From NCBI RefSeq assembly GCF_017569925.1, contig NZ_CP050854.1, forward strand, positions 806,001 to 870,000: 64,000 bases of DNA, read 5' to 3'. The stretch is from Brenneria izadpanahii (GTDB lineage: Bacteria > Pseudomonadota > Gammaproteobacteria > Enterobacterales > Enterobacteriaceae). The notes beneath the pieces were generated by a model that had not been told where the DNA came from, searched no databases, and saw only the letters and a list, made by a program, of their open reading frames with translations. The translations under genes were made by a program, and so were the position numbers. Position 1 is the first letter of the stretch. Each line of letters starts with the position of its first letter. This document shows positions 23,009-34,853 of this stretch, in pieces.

Positions 23009-24197
23009 CGTTGCCCAGTTGAAAAATCGGTAAATACATTCCAATCACCAGCGCGCCGACCATTCCCCCAACAATCAACATCATCGCCGGCTCCATCGTT
23101 TGCATTAGCGTTTCCGCCTGCTGTCGCGTTTTTCTTTCATACCATTGCGCCAACTGCATAAACAACGCATCTAATTCCCCGGTTTCCTCGCCGACGCGGA
23201 TGAGTTGCCGGCAAGGCGCTGGAAACAGCGTCGCATATCGTTGTGTTGCGTCATGAAGAGTAACGCCCTGTTGGATCTCCGTTTGAATTTGTTGGATGGC
23301 GTTCTGATAAACGGGGTGGCGGATCGTGGCGGCCGCGTCTAATCCCGCCGGCAATGTGAGTCCCGCGCGCTGCGTCATCGACAGTATATTAAATATCTGA
23401 CACAGACAGTTGCCCCGAATCAGATTAGCGATGACCGGCAATTTTAGTAGCCAGGCCTGCTCTTTTTCCCGCCAGAATGGTCTGCGCCGCCGTAGGTCGA
23501 AATAACCCGATAACGCAGCGAATACGAGAATAAGCCCGGTCAAACCATAATTGCGGATCCCATCGGCCAGATGCAGCAACTGCTGGGTAAACCAGGGAAG
23601 CGGCGTATCGAAAGAGGCATACAGGCTGGAAAACTCCGGTAATACCAGGGTTAGCATCAGTACGCTGACCAGCGTCGCGATGATCAATACGAAGCAGGGG
23701 TAGCGCAGCGCTTTGATTACCTTTTGCTGTAGCAGGGATTTCCCTTCCTGTTGCCGGGCTAACTGGAGGCAGCATTCATCGAGATTTCCTGTTAATTCGC
23801 CTACGGCGATCAGTGAACGATAGATGACAGGAAAGATATGCGGATATTCCGTCAACGTTTCAGACAGTGCTTTTCCTTGCGCGATCCGGGCGCCGATCTC
23901 TTTTAATATGCAGCGCCAGGCGGGCCGTTGATGCTGTTCAGCCATCAGCTTAATGGCTTCCAGCAGCGGCAGACCCGCGCGTAAAAGCATGGCTAATTGC
24001 TTGATCAGTTCGCTGAGCTGCTCTCCTTTCCAGTAACGAGGTGACAGAAACTGACCTGTTCTCAATGACAAGGGTTGATACCCTTGAATAATCAAACGGG
24101 TATAGGCCTGTTGCCGGTAGGGGCTGATGATCTCTCCGTGGACCAATATCCCTTCCTGGGTGATGGCCCGCCAGTGATATAAGCGCTCCCATTTCAT
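22992..24197 (-). CDS. hofC: HofC, type IV pilus inner-membrane platform protein
   Basis: PilC/GspF-family polytopic protein that forms the base of a type IV pilus assembly machine. 401 residues. Two repeated GspF domains are visible: residues about 60-180 (LAMLLRAGLPLLEAIKLMAEQ) and about 265-390 (ILSMTQRAGLTLPAGLDAAATI, IRVGEETGELDALFMQLA). There are three membrane helices, the last being AMMLIVGGMVGALVIGMYLPIF. Its start overlaps the end of hofB by 4 nt. Confidence 0.93.
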   Translation of the reverse strand: MKWERLYHWRAITQEGILVHGEIISPYRQQAYTRLIIQGYQPLSLRTGQFLSPRYWKGEQLSELIKQLAMLLRAGLPLLEAIKLMAEQHQRPAWRCILKEIGARIAQGKALSETLTEYPHIFPVIYRSLIAVGELTGNLDECCLQLARQQEGKSLLQQKVIKALRYPCFVLIIATLVSVLMLTLVLPEFSSLYASFDTPLPWFTQQLLHLADGIRNYGLTGLILVFAALSGYFDLRRRRPFWREKEQAWLLKLPVIANLIRGNCLCQIFNILSMTQRAGLTLPAGLDAAATIRHPVYQNAIQQIQTEIQQGVTLHDATQRYATLFPAPCRQLIRVGEETGELDALFMQLAQWYERKTRQQAETLMQTMEPAMMLIVGGMVGALVIGMYLPIFQLGNVLAGA

Positions 24198-25638
24198 TGC
24201 GCAGTCTCCTGATTTTGGATGCCTGCGCCGACAATGCGATAGATCTCTGTTATTGACGTTACCCCTTCATTGACCAGAGATAAACCGGCTGCAAGCAATG
24301 TGGTCTGGCCGGACTCCCGCGAGAGCTGAGTGAGTTGATTGTTGTTCGCGTTATTGGCCAGAGCTTGCTGTAACTCGGGTGTGACGACTAACAGTTCATA
24401 GATGGCGACACGGCCGTAATAACCGGAAAAGCAGTGATTACAGCCTGCGGCCTGCCAGTTGTTCAACGGGCCGCGCCACAGTTCCGCTGGCAGGCGGGCA
24501 AGGGGGCGGCCTGGGTTTTACAATGGGGACACAGGCGGCGCACCAGGCGTTGGGATATCACCAGCTTCAGGGCCGCGGCGAGCAGATAGCCGGGGATGCC
24601 CAAATGGCTTAGCCGGGTCAGGGTTTCCACCGCGGAGTTGGTATGTAGCGTCGACATCACCAGATGCCCGGTTTGCGCGGCTTTAACGGCGATTTCAGCG
24701 GTTTCGGCATCCCGGATTTCGCCGACCATGATTACATCGGGATCCTGGCGTAACATCGCCCGCAATATCCGGCTAAAATCCAGATCGGCTTTAGGGTTGA
24801 TCGCCGTCTGGTTAATCCCCGGTAGTGGAATTTCAATGGGATCCTCCACGCTACAGATGTTGCGGCTGACGTTATTCAGCCAGCGTATGGCGCTGTACAG
24901 CGTAACGGTTTTGCCGCTGCCGGTGGGGCCGGTCACCAGAATCAGCCCCTGCGGCGAACTGAGCGCCTGGATCAGGCGGGCCAGATCGATGTCCGAAAGC
25001 CCCAGCTTATCCAATGCCAGCTCTTGCCGCTGAGTTTGCTGTATCCGCAGCACCACTTTTTCTCCATGTTGTACTGGCAATGTCGAAATACGTAGCGAAT
25101 AGGCCTGCTGATCCAGCGTGATGCTGAATTGGCCATCCTGCGGCAAGCGCCGCTCAGCGATATTCAGCTTACCCATTATTTTCAGCCGGGCGGTAATGCG
25201 CGCGGTCAGCCCAACCGGCGCGGCCGGGATTTCCTGCAATACTCCGTCAATGCGCAAGCGGACGCGATAATAAGTCGCCAACGGTTCCAAATGAATATCT
25301 GATGCGCGACGCTGAATCGCCAGACGCAAGGTCTGATTAATAAAATGAACCGCGGGCGTATCGTCGTCATGGATATGGTCGTCCGGCTCCGTATGGTAAT
25401 CCTCCGCCGGCTCCTCAACGGCATTTACCGGGCTGAGCTGTTGTTCCAGCTTCGCCTGTGGCCATTGTTCTATCAGAATCTGGCGGTTGCTGGCGAAACG
25501 CAGCGCGGCAATCATTTCCGCCGTGGGCGGGCCATTTACTGCCACCGACAAGGTCTGTTCATCCATGTTCAGGAGCAGGGCGTGATAGCGTTGGCACAGT
25601 ATCTGTAATTCATTGGCGAGATGCTCTGCGTCAACCAT
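24194..25638 (-). pseudogene. hofB: HofB, type IV pilus assembly ATPase, frameshifted
   Basis: PilB/GspE-family ATPase that powers pilin polymerisation, here split over two frames. The first frame (25638-24463) starts MVDAEHLANELQ and carries Walker A GPTGSGKTVTLYSAI and Walker B EDPIEIPL-VGEIRDAETAEIA. It ends in LCPHCKTQAAPLPACQRNC and a stop at 24463. The rest (LWRGPLNNWQAAGCNHCFSGYYGRVAIYELL to the stop at 24194) lies in another frame. Joining needs a single lost base, most simply at the C5 run (G5 on +, about 24501-24505). Joined, it has about 480 residues, near the E. coli 461. A sequencing error is possible. Confidence 0.85.
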
Positions 25639-25640
25639 CG

Positions 25641-26087
25641 TTAACCTGCCGTATCATCAAAACGGAAAACATCCTGACAGGCGGATTGCAGGTTGTCCGC
25701 ATTACTCTCGGTAACGCAATTTTTTGTCCAGCGCGGCGTGCTGGTTGCGGTATCCCATTCGGGGGTCAGTATTACGCTCAGCCCTTGTAACGTAGATTGT
25801 CCGGTTAAGGTGATAACGCCTTGACTAACACTTACCGCGCTGACATAGCGCGAGGACTGACTGGCGGGAATCCCCTGTTTCCCTGCATTACAGCTAGAGA
25901 AAGCCGCATTTCCCAGCCCGCAAAGATCGACGGCGGTTTTATATGACGCCATCGTTTGCAGCATATCGGTCATCGCCGCTTTTTGCAGATATCCCTGATA
26001 AGCCGGTACGCCAATGGCGCTGAGAATGGCGACAATCGCGATGACGATCATCAATTCAACCAGCGTAAACCCCTGTTGTTTACTCAT
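25641..26087 (-). CDS. ppdD: PpdD, type IV major pilin-like protein
   Basis: Prepilin peptidase-dependent protein D. The start at 26087 gives a classical type IVa prepilin: short leader MSKQQG, cleavage before FTLVELMIVIAIVAILSAIG with Glu at mature position 5, and 148 residues in all. A Cys pair near the C terminus (NCVTESNADNLQSAC) would form the D-loop disulfide. It is the first gene of ppdD-hofB-hofC. The frame upstream of 26087 has no pilin character. Confidence 0.95.
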   Translation of the reverse strand: MSKQQGFTLVELMIVIAIVAILSAIGVPAYQGYLQKAAMTDMLQTMASYKTAVDLCGLGNAAFSSCNAGKQGIPASQSSRYVSAVSVSQGVITLTGQSTLQGLSVILTPEWDTATSTPRWTKNCVTESNADNLQSACQDVFRFDDTAG

Positions 26088-26210
26088 AGATATTTCCCTG
26101 TCGTGGTCGGTATATCGACAAGATAGAAAAAGAGCCGGCAGTTGGCGACAGGGGCGGGTTGAGGCGGGAATCCGGCGCGAAAAAAAGTTGGTGATTTGCT
26201 GATTATTGAA

Positions 26211-26236
26211 TATTTTTTGCGAGCCGTTCCGCAATA
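26211..26236. promoter_or_regulatory. Candidate CRP-S (CRP plus Sxy/TfoX) site upstream of ppdD
   Basis: TTTTTTGCGA-GCCGTT-CCGCAATAG, with half sites TGCGA (26218-26222) and CCGCA (26229-26233) at N6 spacing. This is the non-canonical CRP-S pattern (TGCGA-N6-TCGCA, with A/T flanks) that needs Sxy for activation of competence pilus genes in gammaproteobacteria. It lies about 130 nt before the ppdD start. One base departs from the ideal. Confidence 0.6.
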
Positions 26237-26380
26237 GCGAAAGTGATTCGGCGCAGTGGAAATACCAGGAGAGGAGAGCGTTATAACGCGGGGATGCGTC
26301 TCTTAAGACGAAACGCTCTATCTACTGATAAACGATGCCGCTCAAGCGCCTGGACGATAAAACCGCCAGGCAAATTTCAC

Positions 26381-27692
<1,312 letters not shown>

Positions 27693-28268
27693 ATGCTTTT
27701 GGAAAATGGCTGGTTATCTGAAGTAAAACACATACCTTCCCCACACTATGATAGTCGCCCCAACGATGAAGCTCCTTCTCTGCTGGTGATCCACAACATC
27801 AGTTTGCCGCCGGGGGAATTCGGCGGTCCTTACATTGATCAACTATTTACCGCGACGCTGGATCCGGCGGCGCATCCTTATTTTGCCGCTATCTGCCATT
27901 TACGGGTTTCTGCGCACTGCCTGATTCGCCGGGATGGGGAAATTATTCAATACGTTCCTTTTCATCTGCGAGCCTGGCATGCGGGCGTCTCTGTTTTTGA
28001 AGGACGTGAGCGGTGTAACGATTTTTCAATTGGCATCGAACTGGAAGGAACGGATACGTTACCTTTTACTACAGAACAATATTCTCAACTGGCGGCGATA
28101 ACCCGGCTGCTGATTGACGCTTATCCTATTACGCCGTCGCGAATTACCGGACACAGTGATATTGCGCCCGGCCGTAAAACCGACCCTGGCCCGGCTTTTG
28201 ATTGGGATCTATATCACCGCCTGTTGCAGGAAAACTGGATAAAGAACGAAGGGAGTATAAAACGATGA
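27693..28268 (+). CDS. ampD: AmpD, 1,6-anhydro-N-acetylmuramyl-L-alanine amidase
   Basis: Cytoplasmic zinc amidase that cleaves the stem peptide from anhydro-muropeptides in cell wall recycling. Loss of AmpD derepresses ampC in species that have it. 191 residues. Zinc ligands lie in [16 protein letters not shown] (His), the region [10 protein letters not shown], and [17 protein letters not shown] (His and Asp). The DNA overlaps ampE by 4 nt. Confidence 0.97.
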   Translation: MLLENGWLSEVKHIPSPHYDSRPNDEAPSLLVIHNISLPPGEFGGPYIDQLFTATLDPAAHPYFAAICHLRVSAHCLIRRDGEIIQYVPFHLRAWHAGVSVFEGRERCNDFSIGIELEGTDTLPFTTEQYSQLAAITRLLIDAYPITPSRITGHSDIAPGRKTDPGPAFDWDLYHRLLQENWIKNEGSIKR

Positions 28269-29119
28269 CGCTATTTACATTGTTGCTGGTATTGGCGTGG
28301 GAGCGTCTGTTCAAACTGGGTGAGCATTGGCAGTTGGATCACCGTCTTGAAGCCGTGTTTCGCCGTCTATCGCCCCCTTCTTTATTTCAAACCCTGTTCC
28401 TGACGCTTTGCTGCATGGGCGCTGCGGCCATCCTGTTATGGCTGGCCGATGGGCTTTTATTCGGTCTGGCTCTACTCGTGCTGTGGATTGTTATCTGCCT
28501 GATGTGTATTGGCGCAGGGAGCGTTCGCCGGCACTATCGCCGCTATCTGCAATCGGCCCAGAAGGGGGAGCTCGACGCCAGTCAGGAAATGGCCTCGGAG
28601 CTGGCGTTAATTCACGGTTTACCCGTAGGGGCCGGAGAACAAGAACGGCTGAAAGAGCTTCAAAACGCTCTGCTATGGATTAACTTTCGGTTTTATTTGG
28701 CGCCCTTGTTTTGGTTTACCGTAGCCGGTCCCTATGGCCCTGTCGCTGTGGCGGGCTACGCTTTCTTACGCGCCCGGCAGACCTGGCTGGCGCGTCGTAA
28801 CACGCCGCTGGAGCGCGCGCAATCCGGCGTTGATTCATTGCTGCACTGGCTTGACTGGATCCCGGTGCGCCTGGCCGGCGTGGCTTATGCTTTGTTGGGA
28901 CACGGCGAGAAGGCTTTGCCGGCATGGTTCGCCTCGCTTGGCGACTACCGCAGTTCGCAATATTGGGTTCTGACTCAGTTGGCGCAATATTCGCTGGCGC
29001 GCGAACCTCATATCGATCCCGTCGAAACGCCAAGGGCGGCGGTAGCGCTGGCGAAGAAAGTTACGTTGGCGCTGGTGGTCGTGGTGGCTTTACTGACGAT
29101 TTATGGCGCGCTGGTGTGA
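28265..29119 (+). CDS. ampE: AmpE, inner-membrane protein
   Basis: Partner gene of ampD with no defined biochemical activity; proposed as a sensory membrane protein. The start at 28265 ([19 protein letters not shown]) overlaps the ampD stop. 284 residues with four or more membrane helices, including [40 protein letters not shown] and the C-terminal [19 protein letters not shown]. CobD/AmpE-like fold by family. Confidence 0.95.
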   Translation: MTLFTLLLVLAWERLFKLGEHWQLDHRLEAVFRRLSPPSLFQTLFLTLCCMGAAAILLWLADGLLFGLALLVLWIVICLMCIGAGSVRRHYRRYLQSAQKGELDASQEMASELALIHGLPVGAGEQERLKELQNALLWINFRFYLAPLFWFTVAGPYGPVAVAGYAFLRARQTWLARRNTPLERAQSGVDSLLHWLDWIPVRLAGVAYALLGHGEKALPAWFASLGDYRSSQYWVLTQLAQYSLAREPHIDPVETPRAAVALAKKVTLALVVVVALLTIYGALV

Positions 29120-29145
29120 GTGTTATCGCGGCAGAAATAAATGAA

Positions 29146-29170
29146 AAACGGCCGATAAATATCGGCCATT
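29146..29170. terminator. Bidirectional terminator between ampE and aroP
   Basis: GGCCGAT-AAAT-ATCGGCC, flanked by AAAAAC on the left and ATTT on the right, between two convergent genes. The left A-run gives a good T-run for the leftward aroP message; the rightward side is weaker. Confidence 0.65.
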
Positions 29171-29192
29171 TGCGTATCCGTCGGATGAAACC

Positions 29193-30551
29193 TTAACGGT
29201 TTTGGTTTTTCTGTTTGATGTAGTAGCCAATCCCCAGAATGATCAACCATACCGGTATCAGCAAGACTGATATCCGTATGCCCGGCGTCAGGTACATCAC
29301 GACCAGCACACCCGCCAGGAACAGCAGACAGATATAGTTGCCCAGCGGATAAAATAGCGCCTTATACTTGGTTACCGTGCCTTCGCTATCTTTCTTCGCC
29401 CGGAATTTCAAATGGGCGAGACTGATCATGGCCCAGTTGATCATCAGTGCGGAAACCACCAGCGACATTAATAATTCAAACGCTTTACCGGGAATCAGAT
29501 AGTTGATCAGTACGCAGAACGCGGTAGCCAGGGCGGAAACGCCAATGGCCACCACAGGAACGCCGCGGCTATCGACCTTGCGCAGTACTTTAGGGCCATT
29601 GCCCTGTCTGGACAGGCCGTACAGCATGCGGCTGTTGCAATAAACGCAGCTGTTGTAAACCGACAGCGCGGCAGTCAGCACCACAATATTCAGCACGGTC
29701 GCCACCACGTTGCTGTTCAGTTCATGGAAGATCATCACGAAAGGACTGCCGCCTTCCACGACTTTGCCCCATGGATAAAGCGACAGCAGGATGGTCAGCG
29801 AACCGATATAAAAGATCAGAATACGGTAGATAACCTGATTTGTGGCGCGTGGAATACTCTTTTCCGGATTATCCGCTTCTGCCGCCGTGATCCCGACCAG
29901 TTCCAGCCCGCCGAACGAGAACATGATCACGGCCATCGCCATCAACAGCCCGGTCGTGCCGTTCGGGAAGAAGCCGCCCTGCGCCCATAGGTTAGTGACC
30001 GTCGCTTCCGGGCCGCCGGTGCCGCTAATCAACAACCAGCCGCCAAACACGATCATGCCGATAATGGCCGCCACTTTGATGATGGCGAACCAGAATTCCA
30101 TTTCACCGTAAATTTTGACGTTCGCCAGATTAATGGCGTTAATCACCAGAAAGAAGACGGCGGCGGAAACCCAGGTGGGGATATCGGGCCACCAATACTG
30201 TACATAGATTCCCACCGCGCTGAGCTCGGCCATGGCGACCAGTACATACAGAACCCAATAGTTCCAGCCAGAGGCAAAACCGGCAAAGTCCCCCCAGTAC
30301 TTATAAGCAAAATGGCTGAAAGAACCGGCCACCGGCTCTTCTACCACCATTTCCCCCAGTTGACGCATGATAAGAAAGGCGATCAGCCCTCCGATGGCGT
30401 ACCCTAAAATAACTGACGGTCCAGCCATTTTTATCGTTTGAGCAATTCCGAGAAAAAGCCCGGTACCCACCGCGCCACCCAGGGCAATCAACTGAATATG
30501 ACGGTTTTTTAAGCCACGCTTTAACGTTCCGTCTTGTTGTTGACCATCCAT
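29193..30551 (-). CDS. aroP: AroP, aromatic amino acid permease
   Basis: Proton symporter of the APC family for Phe, Tyr and Trp. 452 residues with twelve predicted helices. Very close to E. coli AroP throughout, including LKRGLKNRHIQLIALGGAVG at the start, MRQLGEMVVEEPVAGSFSHF, ITAAEADNPEKSIPRATNQV and SVYNSCVYCNSRML. It lies in the usual place between ampE and pdhR. Control by TyrR is likely, given the candidate box upstream. Confidence 0.95.
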   Translation of the reverse strand: MDGQQQDGTLKRGLKNRHIQLIALGGAVGTGLFLGIAQTIKMAGPSVILGYAIGGLIAFLIMRQLGEMVVEEPVAGSFSHFAYKYWGDFAGFASGWNYWVLYVLVAMAELSAVGIYVQYWWPDIPTWVSAAVFFLVINAINLANVKIYGEMEFWFAIIKVAAIIGMIVFGGWLLISGTGGPEATVTNLWAQGGFFPNGTTGLLMAMAVIMFSFGGLELVGITAAEADNPEKSIPRATNQVIYRILIFYIGSLTILLSLYPWGKVVEGGSPFVMIFHELNSNVVATVLNIVVLTAALSVYNSCVYCNSRMLYGLSRQGNGPKVLRKVDSRGVPVVAIGVSALATAFCVLINYLIPGKAFELLMSLVVSALMINWAMISLAHLKFRAKKDSEGTVTKYKALFYPLGNYICLLFLAGVLVVMYLTPGIRISVLLIPVWLIILGIGYYIKQKNQNR

Positions 30552-30631
30552 TAATTTAACCCTCTAGCCCATTGTTAACAAAAACGTACTGCCTCCTGAA
30601 AAAGCGCAGCGTATTTGTGTGGTTACGTTCG

Positions 30632-30649
30632 TGTAATTTTATTTTTACG
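30632..30649 (-). promoter_or_regulatory. Candidate TyrR box upstream of aroP
   Basis: TGTAAT-N6-TTTACG against the consensus TGTAAA-N6-TTTACA, keeping the invariant G-N14-C. It is 80 nt upstream of the aroP start. E. coli aroP has two adjacent TyrR boxes; a second convincing one was not found here. Confidence 0.5.
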
Positions 30650-31161
30650 ATAAAGCGCTAACTATTACTTCTACACCTCTATCGTTTGTCAGAGAATAGT
30701 GGCAAGCAAAAAAGATTGCACTGATTTCTTGATGGGCTGTGAAGAAAAACCATAACCGCATCAATGCCTCACTCGTGGGCCGGCCATTCCGATCGTCAGG
30801 GCGCGTTTTGGCGCTTCGTTCTTTTATCCTGTTTTTTTACCTTTCCGTCGTTAACTTGCCCAATTGACCGAGATAATGGTTCGCGGAAATGGCGTCCACC
30901 TAAAGTCAAATTGAATAAAAAATTAAATTATATGAATTAAAATTCACATTTTTTGATGTTTAAACGGTTCAGCATCGTCCGTTTTTCGTTTCATGAAAGT
31001 TAAAACATAAAGAAGGGAATTAATGGTAATACCGCCGATGTACTATCACTTTGCCTTACGCGTTTCGTGCATTTGTTAAAATCTGGGGGGATTGGTGATT
31101 TTACTCAACGTCCTTATGGACAGAAGGTGAATAATTTGTTACTTTAGCGTCACGTTTTTGA

Positions 31162-31178
31162 AATTGGTATTACCAATT
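31162..31178. promoter_or_regulatory. PdhR operator upstream of pdhR
   Basis: AATTGGTATTACCAATT, a perfect palindrome fitting the PdhR consensus (ATTGGT-N3-ACCAAT), 33 nt before the pdhR start. PdhR bound here would repress its own operon, released by pyruvate. Confidence 0.9.
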
Positions 31179-31211
31179 GACTCCGCGCCTTTTCGCAGAG
31201 ATGAATCAACC

Positions 31212-31976
31212 ATGGCATACAGCAAGATCCGTCAGCCCAAACTATCAGATGTGATTGAGCAACAACTGGAGTTTCTGATTCTTGAAGGAACTTTACGCCC
31301 CGGCGAGAAACTGCCCCCGGAGCGTGAACTGGCCAAGCAGTTCGATGTCTCCCGCCCTTCTCTGAGAGAAGCCATTCAACGCCTGGAAGCCAAAGGATTA
31401 CTTTTGCGCCGTCAGGGCGGTGGTACTTTCGTACAGGCCAATCTATGGCAAAGCGTCAGCGATCCGCTGGCGGCGCTATTGAGCAATCATCCTGAATCGC
31501 AATTCGATCTGCTGGAAACCCGTCACGCGTTAGAAGGCATTGCCGCTTATTACGCCGCGCTACGCGGAACCGAGTCGGATTTGCAGCGTATCCGGGAGTG
31601 TCATGCGGTTATTCAGCAGGCCAGGGATGCCGGTGACTTGGAGGCGGAATCGGAAGCGGTTATGCAGTATCAGATAGCCGTAACGGAAGCGACCCATAAT
31701 GTGGTGTTGTTGCACCTGCTGCGCTGCATGGGGCCGATGCTTGAACAGAATGTAAGACAGAATTTTGAATTGCTTTATCTAAGCCGGGAAGTGCTGGCGC
31801 AGGTGGGCATTCATCGCGCCGGGATTTTTGAAGCGATTGTCGCCCGCGAGCCTGAGAGGGCGCGCGAAGCATCACATCGTCATCTGGCGTTTATTGAGGA
31901 AGTACTGCTGGATCTTAACCGGGAAAATAGCCGACGAGAAAGGTCATTACGCCGGCTCCAGCAACGCAAGGATTGA
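31212..31976 (+). CDS. pdhR: PdhR, pyruvate-responsive GntR-family repressor
   Basis: Represses the pyruvate dehydrogenase operon when pyruvate is low. The start [18 protein letters not shown] at 31212 matches E. coli and gives 254 residues. The frame is open further upstream, but that extension would run through the operator. Winged helix-turn-helix in the N-terminal 75 residues ([21 protein letters not shown]), then the FCD effector domain ([30 protein letters not shown]). Confidence 0.96.
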   Translation: MAYSKIRQPKLSDVIEQQLEFLILEGTLRPGEKLPPERELAKQFDVSRPSLREAIQRLEAKGLLLRRQGGGTFVQANLWQSVSDPLAALLSNHPESQFDLLETRHALEGIAAYYAALRGTESDLQRIRECHAVIQQARDAGDLEAESEAVMQYQIAVTEATHNVVLLHLLRCMGPMLEQNVRQNFELLYLSREVLAQVGIHRAGIFEAIVAREPERAREASHRHLAFIEEVLLDLNRENSRRERSLRRLQQRKD

Positions 31977-31983
31977 GCGTCCT

Positions 31984-32045
31984 TATACCCAATAGATTTC
32001 AAGATGCGGCCAATGCGCCGGCAACCTGAAGGATGGCGGGAATTC
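31984..32045 (+). repeat. Dispersed palindromic intergenic repeat, copy A
   Basis: Starts ATACCCAATAGATTTCAAGA and ends CCTGAAGGATGGCGGGAAT, in the pdhR-aceE gap. The reverse complement of 51101-51159 matches it closely (CCCAATAGATTTCAA-ATGCGGCC-ATGCGCC ... TGAA ... GCGGG). Its outer ends are imperfectly inverted, like intergenic palindromes common in soft-rot enterobacteria. Confidence 0.7.
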
Positions 32046-32175
32046 TTTGGACTCTGAATGCGGCGACTACGACGACGAGCCTGTCTTCGTGTGTTTTTAC
32101 TCAGATTTCAGTTGGGCAGAGCACAGGAAGACAGGCTCCAACAAACTAACTTATTAGAGAAGATAAGGAATAACC

Positions 32176-34839
32176 ATGTCAGATCGTTTAAATAATGACG
32201 TGGATCCGATCGAAACCCGCGACTGGCTGCAGGCGATCGAATCGGTCATCCGTGAAGAGGGTGTTGAGCGCGCTCAGTTCCTGATTGATCAGGTATTGAG
32301 CGAAGCGCGTAAAGGCGGAGTGAGCGTTGCTGCCGGCAGCGCTGCAAGCCAATACATCAACACCATCGCAGTAGAAGATGAACCGGAATATCCAGGCAAT
32401 TTGGATCTGGAAAGCCATATTCGTTCAGCAATTCGCTGGAATGCGGTAATGACGGTGCTGCGTGCTTCGAAAAAAGATCTGGAACTGGGCGGTCACATGG
32501 CTTCTTTCCAGTCTTCCGCAACCTTCTATGAAGTGTGCTTTAACCATTTCTTCCGCGCGCGCAATGAACAAGACGGCGGCGATCTGGTTTACTTCCAGGG
32601 TCATATCTCTCCCGGCGTTTATGCCCGCGCCTTCCTTGAAGGCCGCCTGACCGAAGAACAGATGAACAACTTCCGTCAGGAAGTGCACGGTAAAGGTTTG
32701 TCTTCTTACCCGCACCCGAAACTGATGCCGGAATTCTGGCAGTTCCCGACCGTTTCCATGGGCCTGGGGCCGATTGGCGCTATCTATCAGGCTAAGTTCC
32801 TGAAATACCTTGAGCACCGCGGCCTGAAAAATACCTCTAAACAAACCGTTTACGCTTTCCTGGGCGACGGTGAAATGGACGAACCGGAATCCAAAGGCGC
32901 GATCACCATCGCCACCCGCGAAAAACTGGATAACCTGGTCTTCGTTATCAACTGTAACCTGCAACGTCTTGATGGCCCGGTTACCGGTAATGGCAAGATC
33001 ATTAACGAGCTGGAAGGCATCTTCGGCGGCGCCGGCTGGGAAGTGATCAAGGTTATCTGGGGCGGACGCTGGGACGAACTGCTGCGTAAAGATACCAGCG
33101 GCAAACTGATCCAACTGATGAATGAAACCGTCGACGGCGACTATCAGACCTTCAAGTCCAAGAACGGCGCCTATGTCCGCGAGCACTTCTTCGGTAAATA
33201 TCCGGAAACCGCTGCGCTGGTGAAAGACTGGACCGACGATCAGATCTGGTCGCTGAACCGTGGTGGCCACGATCCGAAGAAAGTCTACGCCGCGCTGAAA
33301 AAAGCGCAGGAAACCAAGGGCAAGCCGGTGGTTATTCTGGCGCATACCATTAAAGGTTATGGTATGGGCGAAGCGGCTGAAGGTAAGAACATCGCTCACC
33401 AGGTTAAGAAAATCAACATGGAAGGCGTGCGTTACTTCCGCGATCGCTTCAATGTGCCGGTCAGTGATGAAGACGTCGAAAAACTGCCGTTCATTACTTT
33501 CGATAAAGATTCCGCAGAGTACAAATATCTGCATGAGCGCCGTCAGGCGTTGGAAGGCTATCTGCCTACCCGTCAGCCGAAATTCAGCGAACAGCTGGAA
33601 TTGCCGACGCTGGAAGACTTCGGTCCTCTGCTGGAAGAGCAGAACAAAGAGATCTCCACCACCATCGCTTTCGTTCGCGCCCTGAACGTGATGCTGAAGA
33701 ACAAGTCGATCAAAGATCGCCTGGTTCCGATTATCGCCGATGAAGCGCGTACCTTCGGTATGGAAGGTCTGTTCCGTCAGATCGGGATTTACAGCCCGAA
33801 CGGTCAGCAGTACACCCCGCAGGACCGCGAACAGGTCGCCTACTATAAGGAAGACGAGAAAGGCCAGATCCTGCAGGAAGGGATCAACGAACTGGGCGCC
33901 GGCGCATCCTGGCTGGCGGCGGCAACGTCCTACAGCACCAACGACCTGCCGATGATCCCGTTCTATATCTACTACTCGATGTTCGGTTTCCAGCGTATCG
34001 GCGACCTGTGCTGGGCGGCGGGCGATCAGCAGGCTCGCGGCTTCCTGATCGGCGGGACTTCCGGCCGTACCACGCTGAACGGCGAAGGTTTGCAGCATGA
34101 AGACGGCCACAGCCACATTCAGTCGCTGACTATTCCGAACTGTATTTCTTACGATCCGGCCTATGCTTACGAAGTCGCCGTCATCATGCATGACGGTTTG
34201 CATCGTATGTACGGCGAAGCGCAGGAAAATATTTACTACTACATCACCACGCTGAACGAAAACTACCACATGCCTGCCATGCCGCAGGGTGCGGAAGAGG
34301 GTATTCGTAAGGGTATCTACAAGCTGGAAACGATTGAAGGCAGCAAAGGCAAAGTACAGCTGCTGGGCTCCGGTTCTATTCTGCGTCACGTGCGTGAAGC
34401 GGCGCAGATCCTGGCGAAAGACTACGGTATCGGTTCCGATGTCTTCAGCGTGACCTCCTTCACCGAACTGGCTCGTGATGGTCAGGATTGCGAACGCTGG
34501 AACATGCTGCACCCGACCGAAGAACCGCATATTCCTTATGTGGCCCAGGTTCTGAGCGATGCGCCTGCCGTAGCGTCAACCGACTACATGAAGCTGTTCG
34601 CTGAGCAAATTCGCAACTTCATTCCGGCCAGCGATTACCGCGTGCTGGGAACCGACGGTTTCGGACGTTCCGACAGCCGTGAGAACCTGCGCCACCACTT
34701 TGAAGTGGATGCGTCTTACGTCGTGGTTGCGGCCCTGGGTGAATTGGCCAAACGCGGTGAAATCGATAAGAAAGTGGTTGCTGACGCGATCGCCAAGTTC
34801 GAAATCGATGCAGATAAAGTTAACCCGCGTCTGGCATAA
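32176..34839 (+). CDS. aceE: AceE, pyruvate dehydrogenase E1
   Basis: Thiamine-diphosphate-dependent decarboxylase and first component of the pyruvate dehydrogenase complex. 887 residues, the same as the homodimeric enterobacterial enzyme. Seen: [14 protein letters not shown] with the TPP motif leading to [11 protein letters not shown] near residues 230-262, [20 protein letters not shown] near 394-413, and [18 protein letters not shown] near 523. It follows pdhR by 199 nt and precedes aceF by 14 nt. Confidence 0.99.
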   Translation: MSDRLNNDVDPIETRDWLQAIESVIREEGVERAQFLIDQVLSEARKGGVSVAAGSAASQYINTIAVEDEPEYPGNLDLESHIRSAIRWNAVMTVLRASKKDLELGGHMASFQSSATFYEVCFNHFFRARNEQDGGDLVYFQGHISPGVYARAFLEGRLTEEQMNNFRQEVHGKGLSSYPHPKLMPEFWQFPTVSMGLGPIGAIYQAKFLKYLEHRGLKNTSKQTVYAFLGDGEMDEPESKGAITIATREKLDNLVFVINCNLQRLDGPVTGNGKIINELEGIFGGAGWEVIKVIWGGRWDELLRKDTSGKLIQLMNETVDGDYQTFKSKNGAYVREHFFGKYPETAALVKDWTDDQIWSLNRGGHDPKKVYAALKKAQETKGKPVVILAHTIKGYGMGEAAEGKNIAHQVKKINMEGVRYFRDRFNVPVSDEDVEKLPFITFDKDSAEYKYLHERRQALEGYLPTRQPKFSEQLELPTLEDFGPLLEEQNKEISTTIAFVRALNVMLKNKSIKDRLVPIIADEARTFGMEGLFRQIGIYSPNGQQYTPQDREQVAYYKEDEKGQILQEGINELGAGASWLAAATSYSTNDLPMIPFYIYYSMFGFQRIGDLCWAAGDQQARGFLIGGTSGRTTLNGEGLQHEDGHSHIQSLTIPNCISYDPAYAYEVAVIMHDGLHRMYGEAQENIYYYITTLNENYHMPAMPQGAEEGIRKGIYKLETIEGSKGKVQLLGSGSILRHVREAAQILAKDYGIGSDVFSVTSFTELARDGQDCERWNMLHPTEEPHIPYVAQVLSDAPAVASTDYMKLFAEQIRNFIPASDYRVLGTDGFGRSDSRENLRHHFEVDASYVVVAALGELAKRGEIDKKVVADAIAKFEIDADKVNPRLA

Positions 34840-34853
34840 GAGGTAAAGATTAC

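Noticed and set aside
32425..34530. 701-codon frame antisense to aceE (and similar long antisense frames in aceF, lpd, acnB and murC)
   Set aside because: These come from the codon bias of the sense genes; the sense proteins are certain.
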